From Gemmatimonadota bacterium (GTDB taxonomy: Bacteria; Gemmatimonadota; Gemmatimonadetes; Longimicrobiales; Longimicrobiaceae): a stretch of 5,208 bases of DNA. The stretch covers positions 1 through 5,208 of the forward strand of contig JAHWJV010000272.1 in assembly GCA_019348265.1 (NCBI GenBank), read 5' to 3'. Numbering within the stretch: the stretch's first letter is position 1; each line of letters starts with the position of its first letter. The translations under genes and the position numbers were made by a program. The notes beneath the pieces were generated by a model. The model saw nothing but the letters and a program-made list of their open reading frames with translations, was not told where the DNA came from and searched no databases. This document shows positions 1 through 5,208 of the stretch, piece by piece.

Positions 1-585
1 GAAGCGCGCCGGATCGGCGGCCGCGGTGAACGCCTCCCGAGCCAGGATCCCGGAGACCTGGTGCTGGCCGTGCCCGTCCGCCGGTGTGCCGCTGAACACC
101 GAGATGATGATGTCCGGCCGAAAGTAGCGGACTGTGGCCACCACGTCGCCGAGCAGGGACTCGTGGGGCCAGTGCCGAAACGTCTCCTCCGCGTTCTTGG
201 AGAAGCCGAAGTCGATCGCCCGTCCGAAGAACTGGCGGGCGCCGTCAATGCGCCTCGCCGCGAGCAGCTCCTCGCTGCGAATCAGACCGAGGCCCTCGAG
301 GAGCTCGGGTCCGATCGCGTTCTGGCCACCCTCGCCTCGCGTCAGCGACAGGTATGCGACCTCCGCCCCGTGACCCAGAGCGAGCGCGGTGAGCACCTCG
401 GTACGCTCGTCGTCGGGGTGCGCGCCGATCATCAGCACGCGCTTGGTCGTGCCGAGCCGCCGCAGCTCCAGCCCCAGCGCGGTCGAGCCCTCGTATTCCG
501 TGCGGAGCGCCTGCCCCTGAAGACGCACCACCGGTGCGGCCAATGCGAAAAGCAGCGCGAGCCGGAAGAATCTCTTCGATCTCAT
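1..585 (-). CDS. Secreted PIG-L family deacetylase (partial, N-terminal 195 residues)
   Basis: This is the N-terminal part of a zinc-dependent PIG-L/LmbE-type deacetylase, a family that removes acetyl groups from N-acetylglucosamine-type substrates; it runs off the left edge in frame. Residues 1-26 look like a Sec signal peptide: basic MRSKR, a hydrophobic stretch RLALLFALAAPVV, then a possible signal peptidase I site after GQA (24-26). The mature enzyme should therefore act outside the cytoplasm, unlike cytosolic MshB or BshB. The AHPDDE motif lies at 55-60, supplying His56 and Asp59 as expected metal ligands and Asp58 as the likely catalytic base. TRGEGGQN is at 82-89 and DGHGQHQ at 170-176, where His172 and His175 match the second HxxH metal/catalytic element. 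The start gives the signal peptide directly, but no clear Shine-Dalgarno is visible. It lies 28 bases downstream of the dehydratase gene on the same strand, probably in one transcript. The substrate cannot be told. Confidence 0.9.
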   Translation of the reverse strand, partial: MRSKRFFRLALLFALAAPVVRLQGQALRTEYEGSTALGLELRRLGTTKRVLMIGAHPDDERTEVLTALALGHGAEVAYLSLTRGEGGQNAIGPELLEGLGLIRSEELLAARRIDGARQFFGRAIDFGFSKNAEETFRHWPHESLLGDVVATVRYFRPDIIISVFSGTPADGHGQHQVSGILAREAFTAAADPARF

Positions 586-613
586 GCGGCTGGAAGCTAG
601 GGGCGACCCCCGG

Positions 614-970
614 TTATGCAAGATCTTTCTGGACCGGCGCGAGCGTGTCCGTCTTGGCCGCCATGACGAAGTCGTTGCGGTGCAGGCCGCGAATCTTATG
701 CGTCCACCAGGTGACGGTCACCCGGCCCCACTCGGTCAGCAGCGCGGGGTGATGGCCCTCCTCTTCCGCCATCCGCCCCACCTGGTTCGTGAAGGCCAGC
801 GCATCCCTGAAGTCGGCAAAGGTGAAGACCCGCTCGACCCGCTCGATGCCCTCACGCTCGACGATGCTCCAGCCGGGGAGCTGCGGGAGGAACTCCTCGC
901 GCTCTTCCGCCGTCGCGGCCGGTGCACCGCGCTGGCACGCCTCGCACTTCATCCCGCTGAGCTCGGACAT
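614..970 (-). CDS. phhB: 4a-hydroxytetrahydrobiopterin (pterin-4a-carbinolamine) dehydratase
   Basis: This complete 118-residue protein matches the usual size of pterin-4a-carbinolamine dehydratases, which dehydrate 4a-hydroxytetrahydropterin to the quinonoid dihydropterin after aromatic amino acid hydroxylation. The family signature is intact: Glu69, His73-His74-Pro75, Trp81, His91 and Asp100 fall at the spacing of the known motif (E-x3-HHP-x5-W-x9-H-x8-D). The segment VTVTWWTHKIRGLHRNDF (84-101) is typical. The N-terminus has a Cys9-x2-Cys12 pair (MKCEAC), seen in many bacterial members. I chose the ATG at 968-970 because the strong purine run GAGGGGGAG sits just upstream. The frame is open further, to 1141, but that extension is Arg/Pro-rich and does not resemble the family. 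No phenylalanine hydroxylase is in the window, so the physiological partner is unknown; a role linked to molybdopterin has been proposed for orphan bacterial members. It probably shares a transcript with the downstream PIG-L gene. Confidence 0.93.
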   Translation of the reverse strand: MSELSGMKCEACQRGAPAATAEEREEFLPQLPGWSIVEREGIERVERVFTFADFRDALAFTNQVGRMAEEEGHHPALLTEWGRVTVTWWTHKIRGLHRNDFVMAAKTDTLAPVQKDLA

Positions 971-979
971 GGCTCCCCC
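971..979 (-). promoter_or_regulatory. Ribosome binding site that fixes the dehydratase start
   Basis: Read on the minus strand, the bases just before the ATG at 970 are GAGGGGGAGCC. This is a purine-rich Shine-Dalgarno-like run at normal spacing, and it favours this start over the longer open frame that continues upstream. Confidence 0.6.
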
Positions 980-983
980 TCGA

Positions 984-1014
984 AATTGGATATCTCTCAG
1001 AGCTGTAAAATTAA
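984..1014. promoter_or_regulatory. AT-rich patch in the divergent gap, candidate promoter region
   Basis: This is the only AT-rich patch in the GC-rich gap between the divergent dehydratase and recQ genes. On the plus strand TAAAAT at 1006-1011 matches five of six bases of a sigma-70 -10 box, and TTGGAT at 986-991 is -35-like, but the 14-base spacer is short. On the minus strand the same patch reads TTAATT and GATATC without a good -35 partner. It is a plausible location for one or both promoters; the exact elements are uncertain. Confidence 0.3.
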
Positions 1015-1092
1015 GCCCGTGACGAGGCAGCCGGAAGAGCGTGAACGCGGGCACATGCTGCTGGGGCGCGCTGTCACTATCTTTCGGGTCCG

Positions 1093-1128
1093 CCCTCCCC
1101 CGCCGGCGCCAAGCGCCGCGGGTGAGGG
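1093..1128. repeat. Long imperfect GC-rich inverted repeat (hairpin) before recQ
   Basis: The arms CCCTC (1093-1097) and GAGGG (1124-1128), CCGC-side bases 1099-1102 and GCGG-side bases 1119-1122, and CGGCGC (1104-1109) and GCGCCG (1113-1118) pair to give 15 base pairs around a CAA loop. There is one bulged C (1103) and one C/T mismatch (1098 with 1123). It ends 27 bases before the recQ ATG, and an in-frame stop for the recQ frame lies inside it (1123-1125). No T-run follows, and both flanking genes point away from this gap, so a rho-independent terminator is unlikely. It could be a REP-like dispersed palindrome or a 5'-leader structure; nothing here decides between them. Confidence 0.6.
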
Positions 1129-1155
1129 GTTCATCCGGCACCGCTATCGTCCACC

Positions 1156-3090
1156 ATGCCCGGCAACCTGAGCTCGACCCCGGAAACCATCCTGCGGACG
1201 CGCTTCGGCCTGGCCGCCTTTCGACCTGGCCAGCGCGAGGTGATCACGGCCCTGGAGGAGCATCGCGCGGCACTCGCGGTATTCCCGACGGGTGGCGGCA
1301 AATCTCTATGCTATCAGCTTCCGGCGCTGCGATACCCGGGGATCACGGTGGTGGTGTCGCCGCTGATCGCGCTGATGAAGGACCAGATCGATTTCCTCCA
1401 GGGACGCGGCATCGCGGCGGCGCGTCTGGACAGCTCCCTCTCCTATGACGAAGCGCGCGAGGTCTCGCGCGGGCTGCGGTCCGGGTCGTTGAAGATCCTC
1501 TACGTCGCGCCGGAGCGCTTCAACAACGAGCGCTTCCTGGACCAGCTCGGGCGCGCGAGCATCTCGCTCTTCGCCGTGGACGAGGCGCACTGCATCTCCG
1601 AGTGGGGACACGACTTCCGGCCCGACTACCTGAAGCTCGCCGACACGGCCCGCGCGCTCGGCGTCGAGCGGGTGCTGGCGCTGACCGCCACCGCAACGCC
1701 GGCGGTGGTCGGCGACATCTGCCGCAGCTTCGGGATCCCGCGGGAGGGCGCGGTGATCACCGGCTTCCACCGCGCCAACCTCTTTCTCGCGACGTCACCA
1801 ACGCTGGCGCCCGAGCGGGATGCGGCGCTCGCCCGGTTGCTGCGCGAGCGGGAGCCGGGATCAGGCATCGTATACGTGACGCTCCAGGCGACTGCCGAGC
1901 GCGTCGCCGGGATGCTCGCCGAGGAAGGCATTCCGGCGCGCGCGTACCACGCGGGGATGCAGGACGACGAGCGCACGTCCGTGCAGGAGTGGTGGCGGGA
2001 CTCGGACCGGAACGTCGTGGTCGCCACGATCGCCTTCGGGATGGGGATCGACAAGGCGAACGTCCGCTACGTCTACCACTACAACCTACCAAAGGGTCTG
2101 GAAAGCTACGCGCAGGAGATCGGCCGCGCGGGTCGAGACGGACGGGAATCGGTGGTGGAGATACTCGGCGCACAGGACGACGTCGCCACGCTGGAGAACT
2201 TCGCGTACGGGGACACGCCCACGCCCGCGGCACTGCGGGGGCTGCTGCAGGCGGTGCTGGGCGGCCCCGCCGAGTTCGACGTGAGCCTGTACACGCTCGG
2301 GGCGGCGCACGACATCCGTCCGCTGGTCCTGCGCACGGCGCTCACCTACCTCGAGCTGATGGGCGTGGTGCGGCAGGGAACGCCCTTCTACGCAGGGTAT
2401 CGCGTGAAGCCGCTCGAGACGATCGACGGTCTCGCGGGCCGCTTCTCCGGTGAGCGGGCGGAATTCGTGAAGTCGATCTTCGTCGCGGCGAAGAAGGGGC
2501 GCGAGTGGTACAGCATCGACCCGGCGGAGGTCGCGCTGCAGCTCGGGGAGGAGCGCGAGCGGATCGTCAGCGCCGTGGACTACCTGGCGGAGCAAGGGTG
2601 GGTGGTGACACAGGCGTCGGAGCCACGGCAGCGTTTCACCCGGCTGGTCGAGGCGCCGGATGTTGACGCGCTGGTCGATGATCTGAGCGACCGCTTCGGA
2701 CGCCGGGAGACGCAGGAGATCGCCCGAATCGCGCAGATCGTCGAGCTGATCACGCACGACGGATGTCAGACCGCGTTTCTGCTGAGCTACTTCGGCGAGG
2801 AGCTCGCGCGACCGTGCGGGCACTGTACGTACTGCGCCAGCGGACGGGCGGCGGTCCTGCCGCCGCTCCGTGATCCGCCGCCGCTGGAGATGGTCGTAGA
2901 CCGGCGCACGCTGAGCGAGGTAGTCGCTACGCACGCCAGCGCGCTTGGCGACGCGCGCCAGCAGGCGCGGTTTCTGTGCGGCCTGACCAGCCCGGCGATC
3001 ACGAGGGCCAAGCTCTCCCGCCACCCGCTCTCGGGCGCGCTGACCGGGCGGCGATTCGCTGAAGTGCTCGCCTGGTGCGAGCGCGGGTGA
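1156..3090 (+). CDS. recQ: RecQ-family ATP-dependent 3'-5' DNA helicase with a C-terminal zinc module
   Basis: This complete 644-residue superfamily 2 helicase would unwind DNA during recombination and replication-fork repair. All helicase motifs are visible: motif 0 FRPGQ (22-26), Walker A PTGGGKS (44-50), motif Ia VVSPLIALMKDQ (66-77), DEAH (142-145), followed by the RecQ aromatic-rich loop CISEWGHDFRPDY (146-158), motif III LTATAT (176-181), YHAGM (264-268), motif V ATIAFGMGIDK (290-300) and motif VI QEIGRAGRDG (320-329). The zinc-binding cysteines Cys537, Cys554, Cys557 and Cys560 have the same spacing as in E. coli RecQ (x16, x2, x2), but they lie about 210 residues after motif VI, beyond two winged-helix-like segments (about 385-410 and 455-486). 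A short C-terminal domain follows, with RFLCGLTSPAITRAKLSRHP (605-624). There is no recognisable HRDC domain. The ATG at 1156 is the only reasonable start, since an in-frame stop lies at 1123-1125; no Shine-Dalgarno is evident. It converges on the oxidoreductase gene with a 16-base gap. Confidence 0.95.
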   Translation: MPGNLSSTPETILRTRFGLAAFRPGQREVITALEEHRAALAVFPTGGGKSLCYQLPALRYPGITVVVSPLIALMKDQIDFLQGRGIAAARLDSSLSYDEAREVSRGLRSGSLKILYVAPERFNNERFLDQLGRASISLFAVDEAHCISEWGHDFRPDYLKLADTARALGVERVLALTATATPAVVGDICRSFGIPREGAVITGFHRANLFLATSPTLAPERDAALARLLREREPGSGIVYVTLQATAERVAGMLAEEGIPARAYHAGMQDDERTSVQEWWRDSDRNVVVATIAFGMGIDKANVRYVYHYNLPKGLESYAQEIGRAGRDGRESVVEILGAQDDVATLENFAYGDTPTPAALRGLLQAVLGGPAEFDVSLYTLGAAHDIRPLVLRTALTYLELMGVVRQGTPFYAGYRVKPLETIDGLAGRFSGERAEFVKSIFVAAKKGREWYSIDPAEVALQLGEERERIVSAVDYLAEQGWVVTQASEPRQRFTRLVEAPDVDALVDDLSDRFGRRETQEIARIAQIVELITHDGCQTAFLLSYFGEELARPCGHCTYCASGRAAVLPPLRDPPPLEMVVDRRTLSEVVATHASALGDARQQARFLCGLTSPAITRAKLSRHPLSGALTGRRFAEVLAWCERG

Positions 3091-3106
3091 ACATGGCTCG
3101 GGACCC

Positions 3107-4069
3107 TCAGGGGATGAGGACGATCTTTCCCTGATGTCCGGGCGCCATGACGCGCTCGTGCGCTAGCGGCGCATCGGCCAGCGGGAGCTCCGCGTCGATC
3201 ACGGGTGAAAGGGCTCCGTTTTCCAGCCCCCGACCCAGCGCCGCGTGGATCGCCGCGAGATCCTCGGCCGGAGTGTTGAACAACGTCAGCCCGCGGATGT
3301 CCGCATCCCGGGTCATCGTGTCCCTCGAGTCGATCTCGGCGGTTCCGCGACTCCCCACGACGACTACCCGGCCGCCCCTGGCCAGCAGCCCCAGGTCGCG
3401 GCCGAGGTTCACGTTCGCGAGCATCTCAATGACAAGATCGACGCCTTTCCCGCCCGTCAGCTCCGCGACGCTGTCGAGGTACCCGGGCGCCCGGTGATCG
3501 AGGACGTGGTCGGCGCCCTGCCGGCGCGCCTCGTCCCGCCCCCGCTCGGTTCCGCCGGTGGCGATCACGGTCAGCCCCGCGGCGCGGGCGAGCTGGATCA
3601 CGGCGAGCCCGACACCGCCCGTCCCGCCGTGCACGAGCAGCGTCTCACCAGCGCGGGCGGCGCCGCGCTGGAAGAGCGCCCGGTAGGCGGTCGCGTACGG
3701 CACGCCGAGAGACGCGCCGCCCGCAAACGAGATCCGCGCGGGGAGAGGGTGAAGCTGTGTCGCGCGGCATAGCATCAGCTCGGCGTAAGCCCGGACGGCG
3801 GTATGGTCGGTGTAGACCCGGTCGCCCGGCGCGACGCCCGTCACGGCCGCGCCGACGCGCTCGACGACCCCCGCCGCATCGGATCCGGGGATCCAGGGGA
3901 GCTCGGGCGGGCGGCCGTGGGTTCCCGCCCGACGGTAGGTGTCGACCGGGTTGACCCCCGCCGCGCGCACCCGCACGACCACGTCGCGAGCGCCGGGCTG
4001 AGGGTCGGGGAGCTCCTCGAGGCGCAGCACCTCGGGGCCGCCGGTCTCGCTCACTCGTATCGCTCTCAT
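3107..4069 (-). CDS. qor: Zeta-crystallin-like NADPH:quinone oxidoreductase (zinc-free MDR family)
   Basis: This complete 320-residue medium-chain dehydrogenase/reductase would reduce quinones or reactive carbonyls with NADPH in the cytoplasm. The N-terminal GroES-like domain carries GVNPVDTYRRAGT (38-50) and PGSDAAGVVERVG (61-73). The Rossmann domain has the nucleotide-binding glycines VHGGTGGVG (146-154). The structural-zinc cysteines of alcohol dehydrogenases are absent. From memory of the family, the segments IEMLANVNLGRDL (214-226) and GGRVVVVGSRGTAEIDSRDT (232-251) closely resemble vertebrate zeta-crystallin (CRYZ), closer than a generic Qor would suggest. The ATG at 4067-4069 is preceded on the minus strand by AGAGGCG at usable spacing, and the N-terminus MRAIRV fits the family start exactly. 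It ends 16 bases from the recQ stop, tail to tail, and appears to be a single-gene unit. The natural substrate is not deducible. Confidence 0.94.
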   Translation of the reverse strand: MRAIRVSETGGPEVLRLEELPDPQPGARDVVVRVRAAGVNPVDTYRRAGTHGRPPELPWIPGSDAAGVVERVGAAVTGVAPGDRVYTDHTAVRAYAELMLCRATQLHPLPARISFAGGASLGVPYATAYRALFQRGAARAGETLLVHGGTGGVGLAVIQLARAAGLTVIATGGTERGRDEARRQGADHVLDHRAPGYLDSVAELTGGKGVDLVIEMLANVNLGRDLGLLARGGRVVVVGSRGTAEIDSRDTMTRDADIRGLTLFNTPAEDLAAIHAALGRGLENGALSPVIDAELPLADAPLAHERVMAPGHQGKIVLIP

Positions 4070-4225
4070 CGTCGCTCGCCTCTGAATTCAAGCAGGTACG
4101 CGCCCGCTAGCATGGATCGCGCCGCCGGTAGACACGACAATCAGCACCCGATATGATTGGTGCCGCCGCCGGCAGGGACCCATTTTTGCCCATTCGGGGT
4201 ATGTTCCCCATCGGCTGGATCGCCC

Positions 4226-4231
4226 TAAGGA
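4226..4231 (+). promoter_or_regulatory. Strong Shine-Dalgarno before a short reading frame
   Basis: TAAGGA lies seven bases before the ATG at 4239. It is the best-spaced, best-matching ribosome binding site in the window, and it is why the short frame downstream is worth reporting even though it encodes no recognisable protein. Confidence 0.45.
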
Positions 4232-4238
4232 ACTGCCC

Positions 4239-4429
4239 ATGAAGCACTTCGGCCGGGAGATCGGCGGTCGCGCGACGGAGTGGGCCCCTGGGCGGGACCG
4301 ATGCGCGACTGGCCACGCGCGCACGCCGACAAAGTGCGCGTCGCCGCCTGCCGGTACTTTCTGGAGCATGGGTTGCACCCGATCCGTGGGGAGCGGGACG
4401 CCATGCTCACTGTAACGCTGACGCTTTAA
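4239..4429 (+). pseudogene. Possible small gene, perhaps frameshifted (unrecognised)
   Basis: Two short plus-strand frames overlap here. The first starts at the ATG at 4239 behind a strong TAAGGA and runs 58 codons to a stop at 4413-4415. It begins MKHFGREIGGRATEWAPG and then becomes low-grade, Cys/Pro/Thr-rich sequence. The second frame, with an ATG at 4301 and stop at 4427-4429, encodes 42 residues that look more protein-like, including ADKVRVAACRYFLEHGLHPI (9-28), but it has only a weak GGGCGGGA ahead of it. Joining the good start of the first frame to the second by a shift near 4290-4301 would give a protein of about 62 residues ending 23 bases before the lipoprotein ATG. This could be a real small gene with an inactivating or programmed frameshift, a sequencing error, two unrelated short frames, or simply leader sequence. 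I recognise no family. Low confidence. Confidence 0.25.
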
Positions 4430-4452
4430 CAAACCTTCGCGGTAACGACTCG

Positions 4453-5208
4453 ATGAAAATTGGCAAAGGCTGGACCGAAGATCGCCTGCCCGTGCTCCGG
4501 CGGCTCGCGCTGATCACCGCCGTCCCACTCGCGCTCTCGGCGTGCACCGACACCGACGTGGAGAACGCCGGTGCGCAGAACGCGGCGGCCGAGGGCGGGG
4601 CCGCGGCAGCGGACAGCACCGCTGCTCCGGGCGCGCCCGGTCCCGCAGTAGCGTCGAAGTTCGGTACGACCGCGGCGGCGGCGACGCAGTGCATGAAGAC
4701 GCTGCAGGACCGCATCACCACCGCCGCGGCGGCGGAGAAGGCGGACTCCGCGGCCAAGCGGCCGCCCGCAGGGCACAGCGCGGTGTTCGCCGCGGAAAAT
4801 GGCTGGTACCCGCAGATGCCTCCCTTCGCGGAGGGATCGATCCTGCCGTGCGGTCGCATCGTCGCCTACTACGGGCACCCCAAGTCCAAGCGGATGGGTG
4901 CTCTGGGCGAGTTCCCGAAGGAGGAGATGCTGCGCCGGTTCAAGAACCAGGTGAAGGCCTGGGAGACGGCGGACCCCAGCACGCCGGTGATCCCGGCGCT
5001 GCACATGGTCTCGGTGGTCGCGCAGGGTGAGGCCGGCACGTCCGGCAAGTACCGCACGATCACGGGCGATTCGGTCGTGGAGCGCATGTACAGCTGGGCC
5101 AAGGAAGCCGGCGCGATCTTCATCGTCGACATCCAGGTGGGCCAGGACGACATCCGTAACATTCTCCCGCGGTTCGACTGGATCCTGAAGAACCCCGACG
5201 TCCACATC
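4453..5208 (+). CDS. Ala-rich exported lipoprotein of unknown function (partial, N-terminal 252 residues)
   Basis: The frame is open from the ATG at 4453 to the right edge. Residues 14-31 form a lipoprotein signal: VLRRLALITAVPLAL then the lipobox LSAC, with Cys31 as the lipidated residue, so the protein should be anchored in a membrane outside the cytoplasm. Residues 32-68 are an Ala/Gly/Pro-rich linker. A Cys80/Cys133 pair could form a disulfide. The conserved-looking domain begins near residue 130 with RIVAYYGHP (135-143), then MGALGEFPKEEMLRRF (148-163), TPVIPALHMVSVVAQ (177-191) and AIFIVDIQVG (221-230). The alternation of hydrophobic strands and amphipathic helices suggests a TIM-barrel-like fold, but this is inference. 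I recall similar segments only in hypothetical proteins and give no function. The start is not certain: ATG 4453 lacks a clear Shine-Dalgarno, and GTG 4492 would give a more compact signal peptide (VLRRLALIT). Confidence 0.82.
   Translation, partial: MKIGKGWTEDRLPVLRRLALITAVPLALSACTDTDVENAGAQNAAAEGGAAAADSTAAPGAPGPAVASKFGTTAAAATQCMKTLQDRITTAAAAEKADSAAKRPPAGHSAVFAAENGWYPQMPPFAEGSILPCGRIVAYYGHPKSKRMGALGEFPKEEMLRRFKNQVKAWETADPSTPVIPALHMVSVVAQGEAGTSGKYRTITGDSVVERMYSWAKEAGAIFIVDIQVGQDDIRNILPRFDWILKNPDVHI

Larger units (their letters stand above)
4070..4452. other. 383-base intergenic stretch between divergent genes
   Basis: This gap separates the minus-strand oxidoreductase from the plus-strand lipoprotein and must hold the promoters of both, although I could not pick convincing -35/-10 pairs. 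The part nearest the oxidoreductase (4070-4160) shows only its ribosome binding site region. A small palindrome TGCCG/CGGCA sits at 4161-4174, and CCCAT recurs irregularly between 4180 and 4240. The second half contains overlapping short reading frames on the plus strand (described separately). No RNA gene, terminator with a T-run, or mobile-element end was recognised. Confidence 0.5.

Noticed and set aside
600..611. GGGG-CGA-CCCC mini-hairpin between the dehydratase and PIG-L genes
   Set aside because: A four-base stem in such GC-rich sequence is expected by chance, and there is no T-run to suggest termination.
971..1141. N-terminal extension of the dehydratase to a start at 1141 on the minus strand
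   Set aside because: The extra residues are Arg/Pro-rich and unlike the family, and a strong ribosome site precedes the inner ATG at 970.
1306..3024. Long antisense and other-frame open frames inside recQ
   Set aside because: They arise from high GC content opposite a clearly coding frame; their translations are Arg/Ala/Pro-rich without recognisable motifs.
3085..3125. Bidirectional terminator between the convergent recQ and oxidoreductase genes
   Set aside because: Only a trivial CCCT/AGGG self-complement is present, with no usable loop and no T-run.
4088..4432. 114-residue minus-strand frame in the intergenic gap
   Set aside because: It needs a TTG start with no properly spaced ribosome site, and the product is a Ser/Arg/Pro-rich sequence with no recognisable feature.
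4407..5207. Minus-strand frames opposite the lipoprotein
   Set aside because: The plus-strand frame has a signal peptide, lipobox and structured domain; the opposite frames are Arg/Ala-rich shadows.
1..5208. Defence, phage or mobile system built around recQ
   Set aside because: RecQ is a common housekeeping helicase, none of its neighbours resembles a nuclease, methylase, toxin, integrase or transposase, and no attachment-site or terminal repeats are seen.

Overview
The window is GC-rich bacterial DNA with strong G/C preference at third codon positions. The gene complement (a large-type secreted PIG-L deacetylase, a RecQ with a displaced zinc module, a zeta-crystallin-like quinone oxidoreductase and an Ala-rich lipoprotein) would fit Gemmatimonadota or a similar high-GC, Gram-negative-type lineage. 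That placement is an impression from protein style, not a test. No rRNA, tRNA, CRISPR array, insertion sequence or phage gene was seen.

Layout from left to right. Positions 1-585 (minus) hold the N-terminal part of a secreted PIG-L family deacetylase that runs off the left edge. Only 28 bases upstream of it, on the same strand, is a complete pterin-4a-carbinolamine dehydratase (614-970), so the two are probably co-transcribed. A 185-base divergent intergenic region (971-1155) separates this pair from recQ (1156-3090, plus). It contains an AT-rich promoter-like patch and a long GC-rich imperfect hairpin just before recQ. The helicase converges, with only 16 bases between stop codons, on a zeta-crystallin-like NADPH:quinone oxidoreductase (3107-4069, minus). 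A 383-base stretch (4070-4452) has no confident gene. It does hold a short reading frame with an excellent ribosome binding site that overlaps a second, more protein-like frame, possibly a tiny or frameshifted gene. From 4453 to the right edge (plus) is the N-terminal 252 residues of an Ala-rich lipoprotein with a conserved-looking domain of unknown function.

The genes do not form one pathway: DNA repair (RecQ), pterin recycling, quinone/carbonyl reduction and two exported proteins sit side by side as ordinary chromosomal neighbours. I see no convincing new multi-gene system. The points most worth a second look are the RecQ domain order, the palindrome ahead of recQ, the possible frameshifted small gene, and the uncharacterised lipoprotein.
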